DNA from: Coprinus comatus
Lineage: Eukaryota; Basidiomycota; Agaricomycetes; Agaricales; Agaricaceae
DNA length: 64,000 nt
Reading direction: 5' to 3'
Assembly (NCBI GenBank): GCA_034638255.1
Contig: JAWPGT010000003.1
Span: forward strand, 248,001-312,000
The position numbers and the translations under genes are program-made. How positions within the stretch are numbered: position 1 is the stretch's first letter; every line of letters starts with the position of its first letter. The notes under the pieces are model-generated. The model ran no database searches. It was given only the letters and a program-made list of their open reading frames with translations, and had not been told where the DNA came from. Shown piece after piece: positions 1 to 12,141 of the stretch.

Positions 1-1748
1 ATGCGATGTAATAGTTAACGAATCAATGGTCAGATGTCTTGGCCAGTTCTCCCGGACAGGCAGCCGTCTTTAATGTTGCATCGTGGCTTTCTCGAGCAAC
101 GATGGATTCTGTTGGAGAAGGTAAAGTGGATAATTTATCATAATATCTCTTGTCAAATGCTCGGTTCTCATATGATCCATGTAAAGCGGCCTTTGATTAT
201 CAATTTGGCGCACTAGCAAATTCCAAGAACGAACTTATGGAAGCATACATGGGCCTCATGTATGTGAATTCTAACAACTACTGACTCATATCTCGTATTG
301 ATGATGTACTTAACATAGGTCTGATACCCTTGGATCCCCGCCAAAGTCGGCCATCTTAATGCAGACCATATTGCCCGTTTGGGTCCTTCAAATCATGTCT
401 AAGTATTCGAACCGCCGAAATCTAAAGCATGCTCGACATACGGCCCAGCTCGCTAACGCAGTTACCCGCCAGTTGGTCGAATCAAAAGCCGAGGCACTTT
501 TACAAGGAAAAGGAAATAAAGATATCCTTAGCCTCCTCGGTTAGTAGTCCACCTCTTGGGTTGCTCATACTAAGGGCCATTGACTATACATATATAACTC
601 TACCCTCTTCATTTTAGTGCAAGCGAACGCTTCTGAAAATGCTGAAACTAAACTTACCGATGAAGAACTCTTAGCACAGATGCGGTACGCCGATTGCTTT
701 TGTACACAGTCCCCCTTAAAATTCATTGGATAATGTCAATTATCGCTGGACAGCACGATCTTATTGGCTGGACATGAAACCAGCGCAACAACACTATGCT
801 GGGTCCTTCTTGAACTCGCGCGCCATCCTGACGTGCAAGCCAAACTGCGTAAGGAAATTCGAGCAACAGAGGTTGCCATTCATGCGCGTGGAGGATCCGA
901 CTTCACCGCATCTGATTTGGATCGCATGTCATATCTCAGTGCCGTTCTCAAGGTTAGTCACTTCCCTTACTCTATTCTCATTTGATTTGATATGTGTGCT
1001 GACTTTTGGATGACTTGGCGCTGGCGCTGTCAACTTCTCGTGGTAAATAGGAATCTATGAGATTCCACCCGGCTGTGTATCACAATTATAGACTCGCAGT
1101 CCGAGACGATGTGTTGCCATTATCCACACCGATTAAGACTACAACGGGCGACGTTATCACCAAGCTGCCTGTCCCCAAAGGACTTAAGGTCATTCTGTCT
1201 ATCTCCGGTTATAATAGGTTTGTGCCTCCCTTATTGCCACATCATTTCTAATGGCTGACACTGAATTCTGCATGTCTATGTCGACGCTCGTTTGATTTTT
1301 GATTCTTATGGGCGGCTCTCTTAGGAACACAGAAGTGTTCGGTGAAGATGCGCATGAATACAACCCGGATCGATGGTTCAGAAACACCGGCGAGAAGAAA
1401 AGCCCGAGTGTTGGTGTTTACGGGAATCTGTAAGTTCGTTTGCTCGATTCACTTTCTGCTGGGTCATCTTATTTTGCCCTTGCTTTATTACACTTACTAA
1501 CCGTACCGGCGCTGGTGTATAGGTTGTCCTTTTCCGGTGGCGTCAGGTCTTGTATCGGCTGGCGTTTTGCCGTCAGAGAAGTCCAAGCATTGACGGTTGA
1601 AATAATCAATAAATTCGAACTTGGGCTGACCCCGGAGATCGAGCGACTTAGAAGGGAAGCTTGTTTAGTAATGATACCAACACTGGAGGGGGAGGAGCTG
1701 AAAGGAGAAAATCTTCCCCTCAAAGTAACTTTGGCTCAGCCAGAGTAA
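1..1748 (+). CDS. Cytochrome P450 monooxygenase, 3' part (5' end outside window)
   Basis: This encodes the C-terminal two thirds or so of a fungal microsomal cytochrome P450, a heme-thiolate monooxygenase. The first visible exon opens after an acceptor at about base 33, and the reading frame runs through eight or so short introns. Visible motifs, in order, are WLSRATMDSVGE (C-helix region), the I-helix oxygen-activating motif AGHETS near 765-785, the K-helix ESMR at about 1051-1065, an N-P-D-R-W segment near 1360-1380, and the heme loop FSGGVRSCIGWRFA near 1530-1575 with its cysteine ligand. The protein ends PLKVTLAQPE. The substrate cannot be told. The N-terminal membrane anchor is outside the window. 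No neighbouring biosynthetic gene suggests a secondary-metabolite cluster. Confidence 0.92.
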
Positions 1749-2017
1749 GACAGCTAATTTTCTCGTACATTAGCTTCAGTATTACCGAACGATCTTTGTA
1801 ATTGTATCACTTTTGTCGAATGTTGTCGAATATAGTAAATATAGTTAAAGTTAGGCACTAGAGCGCACTCCCGAAACCTGAAGGTTCTATGAGGACCAAA
1901 TGGGGACGACCCTATTTGCTAATTGACGCGAACGCGTTATTTGGTCATGTTGCCCTAGACCATCTGCTTCCTCAAGTTTTTGGAAACACATAAGTTCGAC
2001 GTAATTAATGCTTTGCA

Positions 2018-3334
2018 ATGCTCACTAGAACTCAACTCCCTCGTTCGCTTGCTTCATCTTCAAAACAGCCTTTTAAACAAACCTGTACGTCTCTATATGC
2101 TCCTTATATGCTAACGACTAAGTATAACAAACAGTTTTCCATACTCTTCAACATCACACACGCGAAGCTGAATGTTCCAAGGCAATCAGTCGGAAACATG
2201 TTCCAATGTCTTATGTGACATTTATACAAACAAGATGGAATTCAACATCTAGGTAAACAACACTAAATTCTTCTCATATACTTAACTCTCAAAACTGAAA
2301 TTCAACTGCTATAAAGACCAGACAATAAACCTACTACTAGCCATCAATCCATTTTCAATACACCCGACTCTCCATGGGAACAATTATTCGCAGGACCCAA
2401 CTTTGATTCTTCCAAAAACACAAGTCCAAAACCATTTTCACAACAAAGGTTTCAAAGTGGAGGTGGAAATCGTCGAGTAGAAATGACAGCTCAAGAACAG
2501 AAGACATTTACGGATCTCTTTGATGAGATTTTTCGTGTAGCTGATGCAACTGGTGCCAAGTTGGATGATAAAGGAAGAGAAGATGGTGATACTTCACCTG
2601 CTTTTTCTACTGATTTCTATGAACGGATTCGAAGGACACCGCGACAACCGAAATGGAATTATGATGCAAATGAAGAGTTGGATAAAAAGAAAGAAGACAT
2701 GGATATGTGTCATACGGATCAAGAATTATTGGAGTGGACGATATATGATGTATTCGCTCAATCTCAGAAGTATGAAGAAGAAGCGAGAGCAATAGGAACA
2801 CAAACGAAGAGCAAGAGGACCACGACTTTACAACCACCGTGGTATCCATTTATTATTGCACACCTCATGCGTACATTCCGTGACAAGTATAACAATCCAC
2901 AAACGGCTTTGGCCATCTTCAACTACGCAAAAAATCTGTCAGTAGCGTCGTATGCATTCGGATGTTCTACCGACGCATATAACGAACTCATTGAAACACA
3001 TTGGTCCTGTTTCCGAGACGTGAACGCGGTCATTCATGCATTTAAAGACATGGGGGTGAACGGTGTAATGATGAACAGCAAGACAGGGAGGTTGATGGAC
3101 ACCGTTCGACGAGATGTCGGTGCCGAGAAATTATGGTCGGAAGAGGAGGTGTCTAACATCATTACCCGGTTGGATGCCGTGCGTAGAGATGCCGAGGGTT
3201 TACAAAAGACATCAAAGAAATTCAAAGGGAGGAGGAAATGGGATCAGTGGAAACAACAGTCTTTCCAGGATGACCCCGATGATAAATGGGGCTTTAATAG
3301 CTGGGACACTCCTACTAAAGCAAGTTGGGCATAG
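2018..3334 (+). CDS. Mtf2/Nam1-like mitochondrial expression factor
   Basis: Three exons were joined in frame: 2018-2084, 2135-2252 and 2341-3334. The N-terminus (MLTRTQLPRSLASSSKQPFK) is rich in Arg, Ser and Thr with no acidic residue, as in a mitochondrial presequence. The C-terminal half carries the features of the Mtf2 C-terminal domain: a helical, PPR-like stretch with PQTALAIFNYAKNLSVASYA, then YNELIETHWSCFRDVNAVIHA and the block GVNGVMMNSKTGRLMDTVRRD. In yeast, Mtf2/Nam1 supports processing and translation of mitochondrial transcripts; the same role here is inference. The tail (about residues 285-345) is basic, then rich in W, D and K. The gene is convergent with the RhoGAP gene, with 188 bases between the stops. 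Confidence 0.75.
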
Positions 3335-3522
3335 AGTAGCATCCACATTCGTTGACATTTTTTGAGGGTATATTAATACACATAATACTTTGCCAGATAT
3401 TAGCGTAGATACGATTAGAACCGCGACATTCGTGCGACAATGAGTGTAAAGATTTACTTTGAAAGACGGGTAAGATAGCACAGGAGCAGACATATGATAG
3501 TTCGAAACAATGTGACTCGATC

Positions 3523-6500
3523 TCATCGGCGACGGTCGCGGGACTTGGTCAGCTTCAGTGGTGGATGCTCTGGTATCGCACCAAGCCCATGTGTAGGTTT
3601 ATAGTGTGCGTCTACTTCGTCGCACTTCAGGTGGAGTAACAGATGATACACAAACAATTGCTCGTATCTGAGGTACGGAGAATACATCCCGTCAATGAGG
3701 TGGAAACAAATATCATAAAAAAATAAAACGTACTTCGCATTGGTAAATACTACCGTCATAGAGTCCGAATTGCAGCGTAAGAGGTTAGGAGCCATTACAA
3801 GCGCTAGGTTGGCGGGAGTCATCTTGGTGATATTTTGCGTCTTTTCATCCAAGAATAACTGGAGGAAAACTAACGAGGAAGAGCACCACACGCCTATTAA
3901 TAGTTGGCAAACGTTCGATTATCCGAACACATGCGTCTGGGTTGTTCGAATTCATGATGCACTCATTGTACATCTCACCAGGAATCAAGGGATCACAAAG
4001 CTCTCTCAACCAGAGTTTCATGAGCGACCCGAGGACATAGGGGTCATCAACATTGTCCAGCGTGTAGTATCCACGATCAATACGAAGTTTTAGTTCCGAT
4101 ACTGAGTCTCCATCTCCCGGAACTCGGAAAATGCCTTCCGAACGCAGGCCTCCTAAAGCAAGAATACCGTCGGCGAGGAATGGGAGAATGATGGGCACTT
4201 TCTTATGTGGGTAGTTGCGTTCTTGAAGGCGAATGATCGCGTCGAGAGATTCTCCGAAGGTTGATGGATTAAACGCGGAATCCTGAAACACAGTTAGTTT
4301 GCTGGTAGTGGCATTTGTTAAGATAAGAGCTGGCATACAGATGCAGTCTCGATCTCCGTTGTTGAAGGAGGTTTGCCACGAGGACCTTTGACTGTTATTG
4401 ATGCTAAACGACGCAAACAGTATTTGGCAATAACATCAATTCGACCCTCCTGTTGAGTGGTATGTTTCTGAATAAAGGATTGGAGGTATGTCTCAAAATC
4501 CTTTGAAGGCGGGAAACTAATCAGTAGGACACAAAGGAATTGCCATCCCTTGAATACACTCTCCCTATACCGTATTTTCAGTTTTATGGCATTGTTACGA
4601 TCCTAAAGTGCTCACGGGTTGGGATTTCCAGTCAGTTGCTTCATCAACTGACAGTAGATTTCATCTCTTAATTCACCGTGTGTCAAACCTTCCCCGATCA
4701 GCCACCGTTCTTCCCCCAAAACCCCAGAGGTGCTAGGGGTAAGGGATGTCGAAGAAGCATTGAGGTGAGTAGCCATCAGAATCCTTGTATCAGGTTGCAA
4801 TCGTATTCCAGCCGGTTTCTCTGGCTCTCGATCGCCCATAATCCTTTGTATGACCTTGAATATCCTCACCGCATCCTTGCTAAGGGTTCTGTTAAGTGTC
4901 AAGAGCGGTGAATTCAATGGTGGCTGCTCGATTCAGTTAGAGGTGGATACATGCTAGTTCAAAACAAGCAAACCTTTTGCCAGGTCATCATCTGAGCAAC
5001 AGGAACATGTCTTTTGAAAAGAAAGCCACTCCTGTGAGTGGAAAAGTATTGCTTAGCATATGTAGATTCCGAGAACTGTTGAATATCCGTTTGAAGATCC
5101 TGGGGTAGCATTGGGTATATACTAAAGTAAGAATGGTAAGAATCGGGTGTAGTTAGCCCATGGAATATTATTTACCTTGTGCTTGAAGTCAACATTGAAG
5201 TACTGGGGTTCGCAAGTCGCACATGTTCGACGGGAATAGGTTGGCCAAGAGTCTGTTTCTTCACCGGGTTCATCTCCATAGTAGCAGCTAGTATATACAT
5301 CAGTCCACCGCAGTTATTCTCGTATTATTACTTACCTGGGTTTGGTATTGGTGCGCTGATGCCTTTTGCTGCGATCTTCGAAATTATCGCACCGCTATGT
5401 TTGGAGGGTCGGGTGGGTGACGGTGGCATGTCGCGCAAGCTCTTTGCGCTGGAGGTATCGCTTTGAATGTCTATACTTGGAATAAGGTGTGCAGATTTAT
5501 AGCTCGAGTTGCTTGCGAAACTCGTGGAATCTGTGGGGGAATCCTTTCTTTTCACAGAGCCCTTGTCGAGCTCTGAGTTGGCCAGCAATTCGAGGGCAGC
5601 GTTCAGGCTTTGAGGTTGCGGTGGATGATGTGAGGTATATGTTTGACCGCGTGCTCGAGAGATAGAATCCGAGGGGTCAGTATTAGAACGAGTGTTGCCG
5701 TTTGGGTTATCCTTCTTGCTCCTGAGAGACGATGGCATAGTATTTGAGGGCTTTGAGTGGTACGAGCTAGGTGAAGGAGGCGTAGAATGCTCTGTGGTAT
5801 ATGGTGATCCAGGAATTGGTGTCAACTGTGAACTGATGATTGGACGTAGCCCATACGACTGCTCGCCAGAGGCAGAACGTCTGATTACCTGTCGCTTGGC
5901 ATTGCCTCCTGAGGCTGAAGCTGGGCGGCTAGATTGTGTTTGGCGAATCTGCAGTCTATTGGGAGAAACACCATTTGTGGTATGAGGGTGATGAGTAGTA
6001 GTCTTCCTTTCGACTGAGGTGCCACGGGGCTGGTTAGCTTCTGCGAGTGCATCGGGTATAGATATCGAAAAACGGTCAAAGTTTGTTTTGGATAGACGTC
6101 GACCAAGGGCGGTATTCTACAAGTATTTGAGTAATGCTTACACCGTGTTTAACGTTAGCGCTCAGGGATAGACATACTTGAATTATGCCCAAGGGTATGA
6201 CAAACCCGTCAGGACGCTCCCAAACGGTCGCTCCAGTCTTGGTTTGATAGTAATAGGGTATACCACCACGCGATTCATCGCTCAACTCCCACCATTCTCC
6301 TTCAGCACTAGGGGGTAACCTACATATCACGTATAAGCTTAAGAAGTTGTTAGATGGGAAGCCAAGTTACACAAAGTTGCCGATTGGTGGCTCCCAGCTA
6401 ACCTCTCCAGTGGCTGGGCAAGCATAGAACGATGTTTGTGTCTAGCATCTCATGTCAAACTCTCAAGCGTAGCCACCACCATCAAGCAAGTACACACCTG

Positions 6501-6722
6501 CGGATCAACCAATGTCACCCAAAAATTAGATCCCCATGCAGATTCGTCTGACTCTTGTCCCTTGGAACTTGGAGACCTTGATACTGGGCTGCGGGGCGAG
6601 CTTCGTGGGACTGGTTGGGAAGGTGATGAGAGTTGTTCTGTTTGTTTGTTGGGAGTAGTGAGGGGGGTTGGTGTGGTTGAAGGAGCAACGGAGTCGTGGG
6701 GGTGGTGAGTGGTGTTAGACAT
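3523..6722 (-). CDS. WW-WW-MyTH4-RhoGAP domain Rho GTPase-activating protein
   Basis: This multi-exon minus-strand gene starts at the ATG at 6722 (MSNTTHHPHDSVAPSTTP). A Ser/Pro-rich N-terminus is followed by two WW-type modules. The first runs from WGSNFWVTLVDPQ across an intron to ATGEVSWEPPIGNF; the second is EGEWWELSDESRGG through YYYQTKTGATVWERP. A long low-complexity linker (about 5.3-5.9 kb) follows, then a MyTH4 domain with LLTLNRTLSKDAVRIFKVIQ and LIGEGLTHGELRDEIYCQLM, and a C-terminal RhoGAP domain with LRSEGIFRVPGDGDSV (arginine finger), LWLRELCDPLIPGEMY and MTPANLALVMAPNLLR. The protein ends in KLTKSRDRRR. A 66-base intron at 3668-3733 restores the sequence NAKYEQLF. The order resembles animal ARHGAP39/Vilse, so it should stimulate GTP hydrolysis on Rho, Rac or Cdc42 at the cortex; the specific target is unknown. 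Confidence 0.88.
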
Positions 6723-6899
6723 GGGTATATGTGGCGTTTGCAACAGCTGTTGAAGGACAGTGTGTGATTGAAGGATTGGGACTAATATGAAAGAAATCGA
6801 ACAAATGGAAGGATGGGCGTCTGCAACGATTTTCGTGCATATTGAGGCACCACCAATGCTAACCCAGAATGGCATGACATAACAACTGATAAGATAAGA

Positions 6900-7905
6900 T
6901 CACTGCCCAGCCGCTACAGCAAACTGCTCTAGAACCACAACGTCCTCTTTATTGCCATTAATTGATCCAAAATCCCTCTCAAGTGTCCTTGCAAGTCCTT
7001 TGTATATCCTACCTTCCCTGTCTCCTACAAATTCCGCAATTTCTTCCATCTCTCCTGCCCACTGATAGGCTTTGGGAACCATTCTCGGAATATGCACTGC
7101 AAGCCGCCGAAGTAACTCTAGCTGAGATTCTCCAAGTTCTAACACCAACACTTCTGCCGTCATAGGAGAAGACGCGTGTGCCACTGTCATCGTGCTTCAG
7201 TAAAATTAACTGCGAAGCTTCTCCCAACAAACCTAGAATCATCGTTGCCATGAGCCCCGTCAGTCCTTTCGAAATATGCCCTGAGATATGGAGTCTAGAA
7301 ATTAATACAACACGCGATAAACAACGAAAAATACCGACCGCACAAGACATCCCTAGTGCACTTGCGTCTCTAATTTTACAACACCTTCCCCGGTCAAGGC
7401 CTTGGTACAAAGTCCCCAGTCCTCTAAAGCTATGAATGCTGTTAAAGCATTTGTCCTGCCTATATCAACGCTCGCGTAGAATGCGGGATTGTGAGCATCT
7501 TTGGGAGTTCCGCCAATTATACATGCATCAATAAAAGCCACAGGAGTTTCTTCAAACAGATCTCGAATCTTCTTTACAGTTGTGATACTCATGGCGTTGT
7601 AATCTGCGTAGATAAGCTGGCAGTCCGCTTCGCTGCGTAGAGGATGTAAAGCTAGTTTTTGAGTTATTTTTTGGGCTAGAGGGTAACCACTGCGGGGTGC
7701 CAGTATGCTAAGAATAACGTCCGATCGCCGAACAATATCTGCTAACGATGCTTCCACCATCCCAGCATCATGTGCTCTCTTCCGCGTCGACTCCGAGCGT
7801 CCTTCCAGATAAGTAAGTACAATGAATGCTACCTGCTTCCGTCAGGTGTTTTGCCACCCCCGCGCCCATTGTACCGGCAGAAATAACTGTAACTATAGGT
7901 GCCAT
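6900..7905 (-). CDS. 6-phosphogluconate dehydrogenase-like NAD(P)-binding protein with DUF1932-type C-terminus
   Basis: The start is at 7905: MAPIVTVISAGTMGAGVAKH, a Rossmann nucleotide-binding start with a G-x-M-G-x-G-like loop. Next come ADIVRRSDVILSILAPRSGY and IYADYNAMSITTVKKI, the typical beta-alpha pattern of 3-hydroxyisobutyrate or 6-phosphogluconate dehydrogenase-like enzymes, and FIDACIIGGTPKDA at the substrate side. The C-terminal helical part includes GLTGLMATMILGLLGEASQL and ELLRRLAVHIPRMVPKAYQW, which fits the DUF1932 all-helical domain found after this Rossmann fold. The protein ends with EQFAVAAGQ. The size, about 300 residues, fits the family. The substrate is unknown. The gene reads away from the RhoGAP start at 6722, with which it is tandem on the minus strand. 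Confidence 0.8.
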
Positions 7906-9357
7906 GCTTGGGGATATGCTACGCTGATCGAAAGGCGCAATGGTGTGAACTCGATTGTTTCCTTGATTAGAACAGACAATCTGACGACAGGTTAATCATA
8001 TCTTTATTTAATCTCACGTACCAAGAAGCATCTTCATATCACAGCATCATGCACCTATACATCATGCATCATGATTTGTACCAAGGATAGCTCCAAGATC
8101 TAAAATCCAACCTACTTGGCTGTAAGTTTGAATTTACTTTTTTGTCATATTTATCCTCTTAAGCGGTGTTCTCAAGTTTATAACATTCCTTTAAAACAAG
8201 ATTGACTTGGCTGTAACTGTCACGTTAATCTGATTTGCAGAGAGTTAGAGTGGCCAAGTCAAGGAGGAATAGTATATACGTGACAACGTACCGGTTCGAA
8301 CTGTCTTCTTTCCACGAGGTGATTAGCATGCACGTTATTTATCAAGGTTTACAAGGCCAGAACCGACGGGTTCAAGTGGCTTACAGGAAGAATATTCATC
8401 CACCCTCCTGAACCGTCGGACATTCCTCGGGCGTGAGGATGGGCTCTCAAATGCAATCACCTTCAACCCTCGCCGTGACCGTTGCAACAGGAATCTTTCA
8501 TAATGCCGTTTTGTGTGGCTCGAAAGAGCGCTCGTCGGCACCGCGAAGCACGAATGAAAGCCTCTTTTTTAAAATTCCATCAAGTTATTCATTCCTGAAA
8601 CTTACCATGCGCCCAAATTCCTCCTGGAAAATAATTGTTTACAAGAATCACTTGATGAACCCAACAACTCAAACTTAAAACAAGAAAGCAACCTACTTTT
8701 GCGAACCATCGTGGGTGGTAGCATGCTGTTTTCGTCTCTCTTCAGTCACTATGCCGAGTCGGATACTTTCCAGACTTCTGAAACTGAACAATGTTACAAC
8801 ATACCTCTTGAAATACATACAGTACTATTCAAACATTCGCGCTGTTATACCTGAGCCTGATCAACACTGATTCAACGTAAAAAGGTAATACCAAGTTGAT
8901 GACCGTAAGGTCCCGTTTCTGCCCTGAGGGCCTGACATTTGAATAAGCATTGTCATTTTAGCCATTGTTGCGTACGTTGCGTAATATACTCGGCGGCGGC
9001 ACAATCAAGAGGTAAACTTATGGAACGCAGCAAGACACATAAAGGGTCCAAATTAATCAGCTCGCGCTTAAAGACAAGTGTACTTCTCGTAGGACTAACT
9101 TCTCTTCAAGTTCCCCGTCGTTTATCGCCGTGGCTAACGTACTATGATTCTCTAACATGAGCGGGGTCTCCGTGTGTGGGATCTTAGTGTTATCTATGAA
9201 CACGAAACGCCAAATTTTGAAGAATTGATGACTTTCCCGTAGATCAAGTTACGAGATCTTTAGTCGAGACCTGATGGGTGTATTTCTTGAATAGCATTAT
9301 TATAATACAAGAATAAGAAGAAGCCCTCGACAAGGGGGATAGCACGTACATAAAGCT
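7906..9357. other. Intergenic gap without recognisable gene
   Basis: About 1.45 kb. The short open frames here show no family motif, no consistent splice pattern and no codon periodicity. A CATCAT-rich stretch lies near 8037-8075. The part next to 7905 should hold the promoter of the minus-strand dehydrogenase-like gene. Confidence 0.5.
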
Positions 9358-9667
9358 ATGGCAGAACCCGAGGATCGTTCAGGTCAGTATCATTGTCTAA
9401 TTATCACTGCTATCCTGGCCGAGGTCATGAGAAACATCTCTCACGTTTCCAGGGGTCTTCGCGCAAAAGCATACTCGAACGGTGCAGTACAAGGAATATG
9501 TGCTTACCCAATACATCGTGTCCTACGGAGTAGACCCCACAATGGACGTGGTCGATCTCAAATTCTTCTCGTCGACAAGTAGGGAAGATAGCAGAATAAC
9601 TTCCGAAAGCAATATTTATACACCGAGCTGGTTCATCCCTCTCTTAGACTACGAGTCAGGTATGTAG
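9358..9667 (+). CDS. Small hypothetical protein (two exons, 79 residues)
   Basis: Exon 1 (9358-9382) joins exon 2 (9453-9667) across a 70-base GT-AG intron. The product starts MAEPEDRSGVFAQKHTRTVQ, continues with KEYVLTQYIVSYGVDPTMDV, and ends IPLLDYESGM. The residue mix looks like an ordinary folded protein: Tyr/Val-rich, with no low complexity and no signal peptide or membrane helix. I do not recognise the family. The stop lies only 24 bases from the stop of the convergent UCH37 gene, and the sequence just before the stop (G/GTATGTAG) could act as a splice donor. A longer transcript reading into the UCH37 3' end is therefore possible. It could also be a remnant of a larger gene. Confidence 0.4.
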
Positions 9668-9691
9668 GTAGAATCAATTCTACAAATACAA

Positions 9692-10899
9692 CTACTCATC
9701 ATCAATATCCATACCCTTGGCCTTGTGTTCTTCTATCCTTTTTTGCATCACCTTGCGTGCGTCTTCTTGAGCCTTTGAAAGCACGCCACCCTTGGCCATT
9801 GCCACAAGAAGGGCATGGACAAGGCCGACGTGATTATGTCTTCTTAGACTATTCTCAAACTACACACACACAATTTGTCAATAACCATGACTCAGAAGAT
9901 CACAAAATAGACACTTACGGCCCAACGTTCCCGCTTCGCATTTTCGTTGTTAAGGAGAGCATAGGTTTCCGCAGCTCTGACGGTATCGCCTGATACTTGA
10001 CACTGCGCTAACTGAGATTGTAAAGATGGAAGAGGATCATCTCTCAATGCCAACAAGCTAAATTCGAGCTAGCTCCTATATAAGAAAGAATCGCACACAA
10101 CAACAATCTGGATGGAATTACCGAGCCGAGGGGATATGTATTTATACGAGCCTCAATTACTTCGCTAATTTCTGTTTTTAGATACTGTATACCGCTTGGT
10201 AAGATACAGTAAAAACTTACCGCGCTTTCTTGACCCAGCCTTCGCCACTTTCGTCGTAACTACCATGCCGAACTGCATGGGGTTTGAGACCATCGAGTTC
10301 GTACAATGCACCCATATAGGGAAGATAGACTATGAAGTGGTAAGCGTCTCCACTTTTCTTTGGGCGCTCTAGACCATCCAACGAAAAGGCACTAGGAGGT
10401 GATAGAGCATTATGTGCTTCTCTAAGCCAGTCCGCGCTCGTAATTACGAGCCCTCGCGTTTGTGGATCCATCTCATTTGTAAAAGACAAGAGTTCCTGTA
10501 ATTGTGATCCTGAAGGAAGACCAGGAATATTTCCAAGAGCGTTCATGACAGCTAATGTCGCGCAAGCATTATTGACAACTTGATGAGCAAAGAATCCAGT
10601 AAAATCGGAATCATATTCTCCGCCGGAGCCTGCTGCTGAGTCGGAGGTGTTTGTTGAGGTAGTTGTTGGTATCCATTTGAATAGAAAGATCAAAGCATGA
10701 ATAGGTTGTAGTGCTGCTAAAGATTCTGCATCCAAGGAGTATAGATCATCTACTATCAGAGGAACCTGGAGCGTTTTCAAGAGTTCACTAAATTTGAATT
10801 GAGTTATACTTGAATGTAATTTGTCGTTAGAACATACGAGAAGACTCCGGGATCGGATTCGGTTAGTTGCCAGCCGCTATTCTCTTCTTCATCCGACAT
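9692..10899 (-). CDS. Ubiquitin C-terminal hydrolase UCH37/UCHL5 family, proteasome-associated
   Basis: This cysteine peptidase of family C12 trims ubiquitin chains at the 19S proteasome. The start is at 10899: MSDEEENSGWQLTESDPGVF, then an intron, then SELLKTLQVPLIVDDLYSLD. The catalytic elements are in place. HQVVNNACATLAVMNAL gives the oxyanion Gln and nucleophilic Cys, AYHFIVYLPYMGALYELDGL gives the His and Asp. Further exons add YLKTEISEVIEARINTYPLG and LEFSLLALRDDPLPSL, and the last exon begins FENSLRRHNHVGLVHALLVA and ends KAKGMDIDDE. The C-terminal helical extension is the ULD-like region, which in UCH37 orthologs binds Rpn13 (and INO80 subunits in animals). The gene is divergent from Med31, with 178 bases between the two start codons. 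Confidence 0.93.
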
Positions 10900-11077
10900 T
10901 GAAACTGATATTCTGGTATCTGGTGTTGAGAATAATTAGAGCGGGTATGAGGTCAAGTATGAGCTAAATCCGAGACGCGTGTACCGCCGGCTCATTGTAT
11001 TACTTATTGACTGACATCATCCAATCCAAACAAGCTATTAATAAACACCCCATGTTACTCTCTCCACCTTGTCCATT

Positions 11078-11622
11078 ATGAGCGATCACGATACGAAACC
11101 TCAGGCGACACCCACGGATGAACAGAAAGCCGCTAACCGTGCACGGTTTGAACTTGAGCTAGAGTTTGTCCAGTCCCTGGCCAACCCTTTCTATTTGCAG
11201 TCGTTGGCGCAACAAAATGTTCTTGAACAACCTGCTTTCATTAACTTCCTGGAGTATCTTCAGTATTGGAAAGAGAAGGACTATGCACGATTTATCCAGT
11301 ATGTTCTGGACCAGTGGCTTAAAAAACACAAATGCTTAGCTTGTTGGTCATCAGCTATCCTCACGCCCTTCATCACCTGGAACTTTTACAACATGGTCAA
11401 TTTCGATCTGAGATGAAAAAAGATGATTATTTCAGGGAATTTTTACATCAGAAACAGTTTGATCACTGGAGGACCTGGTACGAGGTTTCGGTTGTGTTTA
11501 CACAAATGAAGTTATTGACAGAATAAATTCATAGGCGAGACTCATCCCGTCTTAACGCGTCCTCCAACGACCCTAAGTCAAAACTTGAAACAAACGATCA
11601 GGATATGGTCACAGGAGCATAA
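11078..11622 (+). CDS. MED31: Mediator complex subunit 31 (Soh1)
   Basis: Three exons. The start ATG at 11078 gives [20 protein letters not shown]. The highly conserved Med31 core follows: [20 protein letters not shown], then [20 protein letters not shown]. An intron is removed inside the His codon that continues [20 protein letters not shown]. The core ends [18 protein letters not shown] second intron leads to a short divergent tail ending DQDMVTGA at the TAA at 11620-11622. Med31 sits in the middle module of Mediator and links activators to RNA polymerase II. The match is full length and unambiguous. A TTG nine bases upstream is in frame but is not a likely start. Confidence 0.96.
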
Positions 11623-12141
11623 GTTAATCCTGTTTAAACCGTTCCGCGGATATAATCGAATTGTATTGAGAATGAGATACAAGGCCCGTTGTTCCTGGTA
11701 TTTATGGCTCCTCGACTCCTCAGGTGGGAGTGTATCAATATCCTGACCCGTCGTCGCACACGTCTTTGTATCATATGTAGACCCTACGTGTGCTGGATTT
11801 ATATGCGGGTTGTTCAGAAAGATAGGGTGTTAGGTACATGAGAAAGTCAAGTCAAAGTCTGTGAAAGTTGACGTTTCAGGTTGGTTGAGATGTTGAGACG
11901 ACGGCTGGACCTGAAATCATTTCGATGAATATATGATATTCATATTTGCATCTAGAATATCAAAATCGGAATATCAGAAAGAACGAAGGATTAAATCTTG
12001 GCTGAAGTCTTGAAGTCTTGTAGGATGATCTGAAGATTTGTTGAAGGGTAAGGTGGGAAAATGATGGCAGTCCTTCATCAGGTCGTGGCGAACATCTTCA
12101 CAAGCGCGTCACCTCAGCTTACCAGTACGGCGTAATGGATC
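11623..12141. other. Intergenic gap
   Basis: About 520 bases between Med31 and the transporter gene. Nothing coding was recognised. The right half should carry the transporter promoter. Confidence 0.5.

Noticed and set aside
8335..8541. Minus-strand open frame of 68 residues
   Set aside because: Arg/Ser-rich with no motif, no splice context and no partner exons; looks like chance.
11069..11077. Upstream TTG as Med31 start
   Set aside because: The ATG at 11078 is nine bases downstream and gives the expected Med31 N-terminus; TTG starts are not expected in fungi.
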